From Pseudomonadota bacterium (GTDB taxonomy: Bacteria > Pseudomonadota > Gammaproteobacteria > Burkholderiales > Burkholderiaceae_C), in contig JAKBBP010000024.1 in NCBI GenBank assembly GCA_021808445.1, forward strand, positions 1 to 41,351: DNA of 41,351 nt, written 5' to 3'. Below, one piece after another: positions 1 to 8,321 of this stretch (the stretch's first letter is position 1; the number at the start of each line of letters is the position of its first letter). The position numbers were made by a program, and so were the translations under genes. Below the pieces are notes generated by a model. It was not told the DNA's origin and ran no database searches. It saw nothing but the letters and a program-made list of their open reading frames with translations.

Positions 1-306
1 CCGCAGGGCATTCCCAACATCAACCGCGTGCTCGACCTGGACCTGCTGCTGCGCGGCGGCGCCCGCTTGTCGTGGTACCTGGAGGGCGGGCTGAGCAATG
101 CCCGCTGGAGCCGCAATGGCAGCGGCGACGGCTACCAGGCCCCGCGGGGCTTCGAGGGCGGCAACCTGGGCGGCGGGCTGCAATGGCGCGCCGCGCCCGG
201 CTGGTGGCTGCGCCTGCAGGCGCTGTGGCTGCACTACCCCCAGAGCAGCCAGCCGGGCTCGGAGACCTTCGAGTACAGCTCGGCGGCGCTGGTGCGCAGG
301 TGGTGA
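1..306 (+). CDS. C-terminal part of a probable outer-membrane beta-barrel protein (partial)
   Basis: The reading frame is open from the first base and stops at 304-306, so the N-terminus lies outside the window. The visible 101 residues alternate polar and aromatic or aliphatic residues (LSWYLEGGL, GGGLQWRAAPGWWLRLQALWLHY), and the chain ends in a terminal aromatic residue (ALVRRW). Both are typical of outer-membrane barrels recognised by the BAM machinery. The exact family is not recognisable from this fragment. The next gene points the opposite way, so this gene ends its own unit. The outer-membrane assignment is an inference from strand pattern, not from a domain match. Confidence 0.45.
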   Translation, partial: PQGIPNINRVLDLDLLLRGGARLSWYLEGGLSNARWSRNGSGDGYQAPRGFEGGNLGGGLQWRAAPGWWLRLQALWLHYPQSSQPGSETFEYSSAALVRRW

Positions 307-318
307 GGGCCTGCGCCT

Positions 319-630
319 TCAGCCGGTGCTCAGCGAACGGCCCAGCCGGGTCTGGACGGCGTCGATCTTGGAGGACATGCGGCTGTGGTCGCCACGCCGG
401 TAGTCCATCTTGAGGTTCATGGTGATGCGCGGGCAGTCGCGCTCGAGTTCGTCGAAGCAGGCCTTGACCACGCCGAACACGCGGTCCCAGTCGCCTTCCA
501 GGATGGTGCCCATGGGCGTGAGCTGGTAGGCCACGCCGCTGCGGTCGATGACGTCGAGGATGCGGGCCACGAAGGGGCTGAGGCTCTCGCCCTTCCCGCC
601 AGGGGCCATCGCGAATTCCAGCAGAACCAT
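319..630 (-). CDS. MTH1187/YkoF-type thiamine-binding family protein
   Basis: This small protein of 103 residues matches the MTH1187 (DUF77) family in length and pattern: it starts MVLLEFAMAP, has SLSPFVARILDVIDRSGVAY, then LTPMGTILEGDWDRVFGVV, and ends with a second helix (CFDELERDCPRITMNLKMD). Family members form ferredoxin-like oligomers and several bind thiamine or related ligands; the ligand here is unknown. I chose the ATG at 630 because GGAG lies nine bases upstream and the family begins at this point. A longer in-frame start at 678 would add 16 residues unlike the family. It follows pilY1 on the same strand with about 100 bases between them, and a functional link to pili is not evident. 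Confidence 0.75.
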   Translation of the reverse strand: MVLLEFAMAPGGKGESLSPFVARILDVIDRSGVAYQLTPMGTILEGDWDRVFGVVKACFDELERDCPRITMNLKMDYRRGDHSRMSSKIDAVQTRLGRSLSTG

Positions 631-726
631 CTCGGCTTTCTCCAGGCTGGCCGCGCACCAGCGCGCGGCTCGAGCCATGCTAACGCCTGCGGGCGCCGGC
701 AGGCGCCCGCAGGCTGAAGGCCGCGT

Positions 727-3700
727 TCAGGGCTGGGTCATCCACACCGGCTGCCAGCCGACCACGCCGGGGCCGACATGCAGGCCGCTGGTGGCGGCGA
801 CCTGGAAGCCGATCTTGCCCTGGGTGTTCTGCGAGGCCGTGCCGTAGACGATGGCCGATCCGTTGCCGTTCTGGGAGATGGCCGGCGCGAAGGCGGTTCC
901 CAGTCCGATCACGGGGTTGGCGGTCAGGTAGTTGTGGTTGGCGTCGTAGAAGGTCTTCTGCGGGAAGGTGCCCGAGGAAAGGTCGAAGAAGTCGTACTGG
1001 GCGGTGGAGATGCCACAGCTGCTCTGCGGGGTGATGGTCACCGGCACGATCAGCGTGGAGGCCTCCACCGCGGACTGGTCGGTGATGGTGCTTCCGCTGT
1101 CCAGCCAGTAGGGCGCGGTGGTGGAGTTCACGCCGGGATTGCTGGTGGAGGTGCTCATGCCGGTGCTGGTGTAGTAGCCCGAGCCGGAGGTGGACGACCA
1201 CCACCAGGTGGTCCACCCGGTGGTGCTGGAGGCGACGGCACCGCCGGTGAACTTGAACACCGTGACCTGGTGGTCGTTGGTGGCCCACAGGTACACGCCG
1301 CTGGAGGTCTGCGCCATGCCGAGGTAGCGGATGGCACCGGCGCCGGTCTCGTTGGGCACCGTGCCCACCAGCGTGGGGCCGGTGATCTTGCTGGCGGTGG
1401 TTCCGGTGGTCAGGTCGAAGGACCAGATGTTGCCCGCGGTGTCACCGACGTAGAGCTTGCCGCCGGAGACGTCCACGTAGCTGGTCGACGAGGGCGTGAA
1501 GCCGATCTTGACGCTGCTGGTCGATCCGTCGTACACGCGCTTGACGTTGAGATAGGAGGTGGAGCCCGAGGTGGTGAAGTAGTAGGCGTAGGCGACGTTG
1601 CTGGCGTCCCACCAGATCGCCGGAGCCTGGGGCGCGGCCTGCGGCGGCGAGGTGTAGCCGCTTTGCTGGTCGAACCAGACCTTGCTGACGCTGGGCGTGC
1701 AGCTGGCGCCGGCCGAGCTGCAGCCGGTGAGCTGCAGGTCATAGTGCAGCGCGCCGTTCTGCGCGGTGCCGACCACGTAGGTGGCCCAGTTGCCGCTGGT
1801 GCTGCCGTCGGAGCTGTCCACCGTGGTGAAGCCTCCGCTCATGGGGTTGGTGGACTGGAAGGTGAGGTAGTTCTGCAACTGCGGAAGCAGCACCGAGGGC
1901 ATCCATGCCCATTGCAGGGTGCCGCCGCCGGTGGTGCTGTTGCTGCCGGCGGAGATGGCGTAGAGGAAGCCGTCGTTGGTGGTGAACAGCACCAGCGGCG
2001 AGCGCGCGGAGTTGAGTTGCGCGAAGCTGCGGTAGGAGCTGCTGCCGATGAAATAGGGGTTGTTGGGCCGCGTGAGGATCACCGGCTTGTCGGACTGCGA
2101 GGTGACGGTGCCGAGGAAGCTGCCGCTGGCCCTTCCGGCCAGGTACTGCCCGCTGTTGAAGGATGGATTGATGGTGTAGCTGATGATGGTCGACGCGCTC
2201 GGGCTGGTCGGGCTGCCGAAGGCGCTGGCCGGCTCGTTGGCCAGCTGGACCAGGCCGGTGTTGCTGCCCTGGTCGGTCCACAGGGCGCTCTGGCGCTGCG
2301 GGGTGGTCATCTGCAACTGCCACACCGGACTGCCGGAGACGTTGCCGCTGGCGTCGGTGGAGAAGGCGTCGAGGTAGCCCTGCTCGCTGCCGTACACGTT
2401 GTTGGAGGCCAGCAGGTAGGCCAGCGAGCCGCTCTGCACATAGCCGGGCACGGCCGGGGCGGAGGCGATGACGTCGCCGAAAATGGACGCGGCGATGGTG
2501 CTCAGCGCCGAGCTGAAGGCCGGCACGTTGCTCGCGGGATACTCGTGCGAGGTGCCGCCGGCGATGGCCATGGCGTTGAGCGCGTAGTAGGCGGCCGGGT
2601 TGGCCGTGGAATCGACCCCGGCGCCCAGGCCGATGACGTAGGTCTTGATGCCCTTCTTGGCCAGGGCCTGGATGGCGCTGATGGTGTCGATCAGCGCCTG
2701 GTCGTTGGTCTTGGACACGTCCAGCGAGCCGCTGGCGCCGCCGCTGTTGGTGGAGTCGTCGACGATGCCGGAGGCGGAGTTGCCGGCCACGCCGTAGAAG
2801 GCCGCCTTTACGCCGTAGCCCTGGCCGGCGGCGCTGCCCAGCGGAGGCCAGTTGTTGCCGCTCAGGTCCATCGTGGGCAGCCCGTCGGTGACCAGGATCA
2901 CGTACTGCCCGGCGCAGGAAGCAGTGAGCGAGCCCAGCAGGCTGCCGGCCCCCTGCACCAGCCCGGCGGTCGTCGCCTGGCCGGCGGAGGCCTTGATTTC
3001 CTTGGTGCTGGTGCTGTTGGTCTCCGCCGCCAGGGCGGTCTGGAACAGCGTCGTATCCGAGCTCAGCGTGGTGTTGAAGCTCGAACTGCCGGGGGTGAGG
3101 CTGTCGAGGTTGCTGCTCATCGCGACCACGGTCTTGCCGGTGGTGGCGCTCTGGTTCGCGCCGTAGCCGAAGCCGCGCTGCGCATACATGACCTGCGGGG
3201 AGAAGGGAATGTAGCCGGCGTTGGTCGGCGTGGTCGTGGTGGCGGAGAAACTCGAGGGATAGGAGTTCGAATAGGTGGACTGGATGTTGCTCAGGCTCGC
3301 CTCATACTGGGACAGGCTGTAGTAGGTGAAGGGGTCGGAGGGCGAGGGCCCCCCGTACGTCACCCCCAAGGCCGGCAGGCCGCCGGCGTAGAGCACATCA
3401 TTGACACTGGGATCGTCGCTGGAGGCTCCGATCTGCATGTACCGGTTGTCCGCCAGCGTGTCCGAGCCGTAGAGCTTGGCGATGGAGCTGCAGTAGCTGT
3501 TCACCGAGGACGAGGCGTTCGGGTAGTTGTAGCAGGGGTTGTTCACCCAGCGCGTGGGCGCGGGGTTGGGCGTGGTGCCACTGGTCTGGTTGGTGGTGAC
3601 GAAGCTCTGGTAGGCGGCGTAGGTGGTGAAGCCGTTGGTCGGCAGCGAGTTGGCGAAGCTGAAGCCCCCGCTGGGCGACATGTAGTACACCCAGGTGGTG

Positions 3701-4176
3701 TACGAGGACAGGCCCGAGGTGCTGTAGTCCTCGAGCGCGAAATCCATGCTCGGCAGGTACTGGTTGAGCACGTTCAGGATGCCGGCCTTGGCCACGTTCA
3801 GGCGGCTGGCGCTGTTGTCGTACAGCACTCCGCCGGAGGCGTAGGTGTACGGAGCCGAGGCGGTCTGCGCCGGAGTCATCGGCGGCGTGAAACCCGAGGG
3901 CACCACGTAGTTCACCGGCGAGCTGCTGTTGTACAGGCTGGTCAGGTCGCTGCTCAGGTAGCCCGAGCCGGTCATGATGGCGCCGCTGAGGTCGCCGTCC
4001 ATGGACTCGGAGTTGCCCAGCGCGATGACGATCTGCGGGCGCTGCGAGGCGGTGGCGGCCAGCGCGAGGGGGATGGACCAGGGCCCCGCGGCCAGGGACG
4101 CGCCCAGGGTGGCCGCCAGTCCGGCGCGCAGCAGGCGTTGCAGGGAGGGCATCGAAGGATTCAGGGAGGACTTCAT
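727..4176 (-). CDS. pilY1: PilY1-like type IV pilus tip adhesin/assembly protein
   Basis: This is a 1149-residue secreted protein, the usual size for PilY1. A signal peptide covers about residues 10-42 (LRAGLAATLGASLAAG, then LALAA). A von Willebrand A-type region follows, with ILVTDGLPTMD as its later metal-site strand. The C-terminal half carries the PilC/PilY1 beta-propeller, recognisable by LVLFTTNDGFLYAIS. Family members sit at the pilus tip and control extension, adhesion and calcium-dependent twitching. The first metal-site motif, normally DxSxS, reads GNSES, so the leading Asp is absent. Start: the ATG at 4176 has GGAG six bases upstream, and an alternative ATG at 4188 would add four residues. 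It is the last gene of the fimT-pilV-pilW-pilX-pilY1 operon; no pilE follows. Confidence 0.9.
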   Translation of the reverse strand: MKSSLNPSMPSLQRLLRAGLAATLGASLAAGPWSIPLALAATASQRPQIVIALGNSESMDGDLSGAIMTGSGYLSSDLTSLYNSSSPVNYVVPSGFTPPMTPAQTASAPYTYASGGVLYDNSASRLNVAKAGILNVLNQYLPSMDFALEDYSTSGLSSYTTWVYYMSPSGGFSFANSLPTNGFTTYAAYQSFVTTNQTSGTTPNPAPTRWVNNPCYNYPNASSSVNSYCSSIAKLYGSDTLADNRYMQIGASSDDPSVNDVLYAGGLPALGVTYGGPSPSDPFTYYSLSQYEASLSNIQSTYSNSYPSSFSATTTTPTNAGYIPFSPQVMYAQRGFGYGANQSATTGKTVVAMSSNLDSLTPGSSSFNTTLSSDTTLFQTALAAETNSTSTKEIKASAGQATTAGLVQGAGSLLGSLTASCAGQYVILVTDGLPTMDLSGNNWPPLGSAAGQGYGVKAAFYGVAGNSASGIVDDSTNSGGASGSLDVSKTNDQALIDTISAIQALAKKGIKTYVIGLGAGVDSTANPAAYYALNAMAIAGGTSHEYPASNVPAFSSALSTIAASIFGDVIASAPAVPGYVQSGSLAYLLASNNVYGSEQGYLDAFSTDASGNVSGSPVWQLQMTTPQRQSALWTDQGSNTGLVQLANEPASAFGSPTSPSASTIISYTINPSFNSGQYLAGRASGSFLGTVTSQSDKPVILTRPNNPYFIGSSSYRSFAQLNSARSPLVLFTTNDGFLYAISAGSNSTTGGGTLQWAWMPSVLLPQLQNYLTFQSTNPMSGGFTTVDSSDGSTSGNWATYVVGTAQNGALHYDLQLTGCSSAGASCTPSVSKVWFDQQSGYTSPPQAAPQAPAIWWDASNVAYAYYFTTSGSTSYLNVKRVYDGSTSSVKIGFTPSSTSYVDVSGGKLYVGDTAGNIWSFDLTTGTTASKITGPTLVGTVPNETGAGAIRYLGMAQTSSGVYLWATNDHQVTVFKFTGGAVASSTTGWTTWWWSSTSGSGYYTSTGMSTSTSNPGVNSTTAPYWLDSGSTITDQSAVEASTLIVPVTITPQSSCGISTAQYDFFDLSSGTFPQKTFYDANHNYLTANPVIGLGTAFAPAISQNGNGSAIVYGTASQNTQGKIGFQVAATSGLHVGPGVVGWQPVWMTQP

Positions 4177-4197
4177 GATCGGCTCCATGCCTGCGGG

Positions 4198-4743
4198 CTA
4201 CTGCTGCACGATGCAGGCGCGGTACACGGCCTGGGTGGTGGCCGCGCCGGCGGCCGGGTTCGCACTGGCGGTGGCCTGCACCCAGATGTTGTAGAACACC
4301 GCGATGTAGCCGGGGTTGCACAGGGTGCTGTCGATCACCCCGGTGGGCGTGACCAGTTGCAGCACCTGGAAGGTCTGGCGCCCGGTTGCGTTGGCCAGGG
4401 TCACGGTGGTGGCCTGGCACAGCTTGTTGGCCTGGCAGCCGGCCCAGAAACTGGCCGAGCTGGGTTGCACGTTCTGGGTGTTGCCGATGTACCAGGACGG
4501 CGGCGAGGACTGGTATTCGAGCAGGCCGCCGCTGCCGATGGTCTGGGTGACGGCGGCGCGCAGGGCGGCCATCTGCTGGTTGGCGGCGTCGCGCGCCTGC
4601 GCACGCCACAGGTAGGAGCCCGAGAAGGTGTCGTTCTGCAGGCTGCGCCCGAAAATCGCCAGCAGCGCGATGGGCAGGATGATCAGGAACAGCGCGACCA
4701 CGACCAGCAGTGCCGCGCCCCTTTGTGCATGCCTCGAGCTCAT
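4198..4743 (-). CDS. pilX: PilX-family minor pilin/assembly protein
   Basis: The protein has 181 residues and begins MSSRHAQRGAALLVVVALFL, the typical PilX N-terminus: a short basic leader, then a hydrophobic helix, then SLQNDTFSGSYLWRAQARDAANQQM. In Pseudomonas and Neisseria, PilX belongs to the minor-pilin priming complex with PilV, PilW and PilY1. Its leader lacks the GFTLIE form, as is usual for PilX_N proteins. The ATG at 4743 overlaps the pilW stop codon (TGATG), pointing to coupled translation; another in-frame ATG at 4755 is less likely. Cysteines in CQANKLCQA and near the end (CIVQQ) could form disulfides in the exported domain. Confidence 0.85.
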   Translation of the reverse strand: MSSRHAQRGAALLVVVALFLIILPIALLAIFGRSLQNDTFSGSYLWRAQARDAANQQMAALRAAVTQTIGSGGLLEYQSSPPSWYIGNTQNVQPSSASFWAGCQANKLCQATTVTLANATGRQTFQVLQLVTPTGVIDSTLCNPGYIAVFYNIWVQATASANPAAGAATTQAVYRACIVQQ

Positions 4744-5936
4744 CACTGGTTCCATGCGACGTTGCGCAGATAGACCGTCTGCGTGAACACCTGGTACTGC
4801 CAGGCATTGCCGGCCGGCGGCGTGTAGGTCTCGTCGAGCACCGCAAGGGTGGCCGGGTTGCCGGTGCGCGATGCCGTGTTGGGCTTGCGCACCACGTAGG
4901 CGATCTCGACCGCGCCCACCTGCCCCTGCTGGTTGTTGGTGGAGATCGTCGACCACGACTGGAAGCTCTGCAGCTGGCCGTTGACCACCGGCGCGTACAA
5001 GGCGTGCAGCAGCACGACGTTGCTGGCCACCGGGGCGTCGCTGACCACGGTGCCCAGGGCGTTGACCACGGTGCGCCAGAGGTCCGGGGTGCTGGAGGAA
5101 CCGGGGTCGGGGCGGATGCTGTAGGTCACCTCGATCGGGCCGCTGGCGCCCGAGATCTGCCCGAAGTCCTGCACGTAGGACTGGGAGAGGTCGGCCGTGG
5201 AGATGGCCGGGGTGACGGCCGGGACGGCCAGCGTGGACACGCCGTTGAAGCCGTTGGGCGGGTTGAGCACCGTGCTGCTGCCGGAGTTGTGCACGATCTG
5301 GTTGGCCGCGCCTCCGGTCCCGGTGATCTGGAAGCGGATGCAGATGTTGCGTGCGGGCAGCACCACGATGTCCACGTCGCCCACCTGGAACACGGAATTG
5401 TTGGCGACGAACAGCGCGGCATTGCTGAGGCTGCCGTTGGTGGCCTTGACCACGCGCACGCTGCCGGGCGCGGTGGTGCCGCCCTGACCGAAGTTGGCGG
5501 CATAGAACATGGTGACGGCGTCGGTGTCGGCACCGCCGGGCTTGGCGTAGTTGAAGGTGGTCGACGCGGTTCCCGGCACGATGCCCGAGCTGGTCTGCAC
5601 CAGGCCGGACACCGGCCACTGGTTGACCATCTGGCTGGGGTTCAGATTGCCGTTGTAGGTCAGCAGTCGCGCGCAGCGCCCCTGGCCGGAGGGGCCGTTC
5701 ATCATGAACCCGGCGCGCGACAGGTCGTCGGACAGCAGGCTCATGCTCACGCGGGCGTGGTCCTGCAGCCTGGAGCTGTCGCTGGCGCGGATGCCGCCGG
5801 ACTCCAGGGTGGTGAAGGAGACGAACACGAGCAGGCCCAGCATGGCCGCCACGGCCAGCGCGACCAGTGTCTCGATCAGCGTGAAGCCGAGCGCCCCGCG
5901 GCGCCGCTGCGACGGAAAGGAGGGTACGGGCTTCAC
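4743..5936 (-). CDS. pilW: PilW-family minor pseudopilin
   Basis: This 397-residue protein has a prepilin leader ending RRRGALG, followed by FTLIETLVALAVAAMLGLLV. That is a class III prepilin-peptidase site with the conserved Glu at position +5. The PilW segment SSRLQDHARVSMSLLSDDLSRAGF follows. It would sit in the tip-initiating minor pilin complex at the inner membrane. The likely start is a GTG at 5936, one base after the pilV stop codon, with AGGA about a dozen bases upstream. A TTG further upstream would extend the protein by eight residues into pilV. Placement between pilV and pilX is the standard order. Confidence 0.88.
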   Translation of the reverse strand: MKPVPSFPSQRRRGALGFTLIETLVALAVAAMLGLLVFVSFTTLESGGIRASDSSRLQDHARVSMSLLSDDLSRAGFMMNGPSGQGRCARLLTYNGNLNPSQMVNQWPVSGLVQTSSGIVPGTASTTFNYAKPGGADTDAVTMFYAANFGQGGTTAPGSVRVVKATNGSLSNAALFVANNSVFQVGDVDIVVLPARNICIRFQITGTGGAANQIVHNSGSSTVLNPPNGFNGVSTLAVPAVTPAISTADLSQSYVQDFGQISGASGPIEVTYSIRPDPGSSSTPDLWRTVVNALGTVVSDAPVASNVVLLHALYAPVVNGQLQSFQSWSTISTNNQQGQVGAVEIAYVVRKPNTASRTGNPATLAVLDETYTPPAGNAWQYQVFTQTVYLRNVAWNQ

Positions 5937-5937
5937 G

Positions 5938-6441
5938 TCAGAATCCGTCCTGCAGGACAAAGGTGTGCTGGGTGCTCCCGCCGAAGGCCGAGCGCACGGT
6001 GATGGCGGCGCTGAGCTGGCAGGGTGCGGTGGCGTTGCAGGCGGCCGCGCTGGCGCTGCCGGCGGGGATGGTGGCCACCGACAGGGATTGCAGGTCGGGA
6101 TATTGCGTGACCTGCGATTTCCACCAGTTGAGCACGGGGTTCAGCGCGGTATTGCTCACGCTGGGGTTCTGCGCGCTGAGCTGCAGGCCGTTGAGCGCCG
6201 ACAGCGCCGCGGAGTTGCCCTCCACCACGGCCAGCAGGCTTTGCGCGGTGCTCGTGGCCGCGAAGGTCCGCGAGGCCTGCACGTTGGCCACGTAGGCCTG
6301 GTTGACGAACAGCACCAGGCCGCTGACGGCGGCCAGGAACAGCAGGATGGCGACCAGCACTTCCAGCAGGCTCAGGCCGAGCTGGGCTGTGCGTTTCGCG
6401 CTGGCGCCGCGCCGCGGCATGCCCGGGAATGCATGGCTCAT
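5938..6441 (-). CDS. pilV: PilV-family minor pseudopilin
   Basis: The 167-residue product has the leader KRTAQLG followed by LSLLEVLVAILLFLAAVSGL. This is the prepilin-peptidase motif in the GLSLLEVLVA form typical of PilV. The rest is a short periplasmic domain with a Cys pair (AAACNATAPCQL). PilV primes pilus assembly together with PilW, PilX and PilY1. The ATG overlaps the upstream fimT stop codon as ATGA, so the two are probably translationally coupled, and pilW starts one base after the pilV stop. Confidence 0.85.
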   Translation of the reverse strand: MSHAFPGMPRRGASAKRTAQLGLSLLEVLVAILLFLAAVSGLVLFVNQAYVANVQASRTFAATSTAQSLLAVVEGNSAALSALNGLQLSAQNPSVSNTALNPVLNWWKSQVTQYPDLQSLSVATIPAGSASAAACNATAPCQLSAAITVRSAFGGSTQHTFVLQDGF

Positions 6442-6929
6442 GATCCGCTCGTGGTGACCACGCCTCCGGAAGACAGCACGATCTGCCAGCTGCTGCCGCC
6501 GCCGCTGACGCTGGCGGTGGCTGCGGTGTTGCTGGTGGGCGCGCTGCAGCTCAGCCCCTGCGCGCCCTGGGTGCACAGGGCGACGCTGCCGTCGCCGAGA
6601 AAGGACACGGTGGTGGACAAGGCCTGGCAGCTCACGCCGCTGGAGGCGCCCGAGCCTGCGCTGAGCAGCTGGGCGCCGGCGGTGGTGGCCACCGTGTAGC
6701 CGCAGCCGTTGGGGGTGAAGGTGACCAGGCTGGAGGTGTTCAGCGCGTACTGGCGCGCATAGCGCAGCGCGTCCGCCAGCTTGGAGGCGGTGGACTTGGC
6801 GCTGGCCGCCGCCACCTGCGGCTGAAGCTGCGGCACGGCCACGGCCAGCAGCACCGCGGCAATGGCCACGACCACCAGCAGTTCAATCAGCGTGAATCCC
6901 CGATGATTCCTGGCGCACTGCGTTTGCAT
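6438..6929 (-). CDS. fimT: FimT/GspH-type minor pseudopilin
   Basis: The protein has 163 residues. A short leader ends NHRG and is followed by FTLIELLVVVAIAAVLLAVA, a textbook type IV prepilin cleavage site. The rest fits a GspH/FimT globular domain (SKLADALRYARQYALNTSSLVTF, GCGYTVAT, VSFLGDGSVALC). It is the first gene of the minor-pilin operon. Its start at 6929 lies 189 bases from the divergently read diguanylate cyclase at 7119, so the operon promoter should lie in that gap. No clear promoter was picked out. Confidence 0.82.
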   Translation of the reverse strand: MQTQCARNHRGFTLIELLVVVAIAAVLLAVAVPQLQPQVAAASAKSTASKLADALRYARQYALNTSSLVTFTPNGCGYTVATTAGAQLLSAGSGASSGVSCQALSTTVSFLGDGSVALCTQGAQGLSCSAPTSNTAATASVSGGGSSWQIVLSSGGVVTTSGS

Positions 6930-7118
6930 CGCCCTGCCCGTCCCCGGCCCTCGACGCGGGCCGCCATGCATGCATCCTGCCGATCCGCCCCCGGGCGGAG
7001 CAAGGGCTTTCCGGCGAAAGGTAGCAAGCTCCCGACGAGCGGTAGGCCCCCTGTGCGGCGCGGGCCACGCTACGATGCGAACTGTCTCCAGGCTGCGGCG
7101 AAACGATCCTTTTTCTCG

Positions 7119-8321
7119 ATGGCAGGCCCTCCTCTTCAGGCACCCGCGAAGGCCGGGCCCGACCCCGGGCCGCCGCCGGACACCTCGGTGGACCAGGCGC
7201 GGGTGCAGCTGAAGTCGATCCCGGTGGGCTTCGCGGGCAGCGTGGTGCCGGCCGCGGTGGTGAGCTGGATCCTGCGCGACCATGTGGCGCATGTCCGGCT
7301 GCTGGTCTGGTTCGGCGTGCTGTTCGTCGCGCATCTGGGACGGGTCGCGGTGTGGGTGCTGGGGCGCGCGGACGTGGCGGCCGGGCGCAACGCCCGCCTG
7401 TGGCTGCGCTGGCTGCGCCTGAGCGTGCTGGGCCTCGGGGTGGTGTGGGCGGCGCTTCCGCTGATCCTGCCCGCAGGGCTCCCCTTCGACGAGATGCTGG
7501 TGGCGGCGGTGATCATCGCCGTGTGCGGCGCCGGCGTGGCCCAGCAGTCCTCGGATGCCTGGTCGGCGCTGCTGTTCATGCTGCCGCCCGCGCTGGGCAT
7601 GAGCACCCGTCTGCTGCTGTCGGAAGACACCACGCTGCGCACGGTGGGGGGCCTGATCTTCATCTATTTCGCGTACCTGGCCCTGGCCACGCACCGCATC
7701 CAGTCCTCCTTCCTCGAGCTTTCCCGGCTGCATGCCGCGGCCTCGCGCCTGTCGCTGCACGATTCCCTGACCGGCCTGCCCAATCGCCTGGCCTTGCACC
7801 GCAGCCTGCAGGACGCGCTGGACCGCGCGCAGCGCAACGGCACCGAGGTGGCGGTGGGCTACATGGACCTGGACGACTTCAAGCAGGTCAACGACCGGCT
7901 GGGCCATGCCGCCGGCGACAGGATGCTGCGCGAGGTGGCGCGGCGCTGGAGCACGCGCATGCGCAGCACGGATGTGCTGGCCCGCCTGGGCGGCGACGAG
8001 TTCGTGATGGTCATCGCCGACATCGCCCCCGGCCTGGCGCAGGATGAACTCGCGGGCGTGTTCGAGCGCATCGAGCGCGCCGTGGCCGAACCGCTGCGGG
8101 TCACGCCCACGCGCCAGGTGCGCATCCAGTTCAGCATGGGAGTGGCGCGGTTTCCGGAGGACGGCCGCGACATGCACATGCTGCTGCGCGCGGCCGATGC
8201 CGCCATGTACCAGCTCAAGCAGCGCAAGGGCCGGCGCGAGACCTGGTGGCAGATGGGGGTGCGCGGCGGCGAGCCGCTCAGGACCGAGGCGGACGCGCCG
8301 CCCGCAGCAGCAGCAGATTGA
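7119..8321 (+). CDS. Membrane-bound diguanylate cyclase (GGDEF)
   Basis: This 400-residue protein should make cyclic-di-GMP from two GTP. Residues 30-185 contain about six hydrophobic segments and form a membrane sensor domain with no obvious named family. A catalytic GGDEF domain follows from about 200 (HDSLTGLPNR) to 380. The active motif GGDEF is at 291-295, and the product-inhibition site RSTD is at 282-285 with the canonical five-residue spacing, so the enzyme looks active and feedback-inhibited. The ATG at 7119 is chosen because the frame upstream has no membrane or domain character; it lacks a strong ribosome binding site, and ATG 6966 is an alternative. Its end overlaps the convergent flippase gene by 44 bases. 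It is divergent from the pilus operon, and c-di-GMP commonly controls pili. Confidence 0.85.
   Translation: MAGPPLQAPAKAGPDPGPPPDTSVDQARVQLKSIPVGFAGSVVPAAVVSWILRDHVAHVRLLVWFGVLFVAHLGRVAVWVLGRADVAAGRNARLWLRWLRLSVLGLGVVWAALPLILPAGLPFDEMLVAAVIIAVCGAGVAQQSSDAWSALLFMLPPALGMSTRLLLSEDTTLRTVGGLIFIYFAYLALATHRIQSSFLELSRLHAAASRLSLHDSLTGLPNRLALHRSLQDALDRAQRNGTEVAVGYMDLDDFKQVNDRLGHAAGDRMLREVARRWSTRMRSTDVLARLGGDEFVMVIADIAPGLAQDELAGVFERIERAVAEPLRVTPTRQVRIQFSMGVARFPEDGRDMHMLLRAADAAMYQLKQRKGRRETWWQMGVRGGEPLRTEADAPPAAAAD

Noticed and set aside
778..4773. A 1331-codon open frame on the plus strand
   Set aside because: It is antisense to pilY1 and pilX, is Gly/Arg/Ala-rich with no domain, and arises from GC-rich codon bias.
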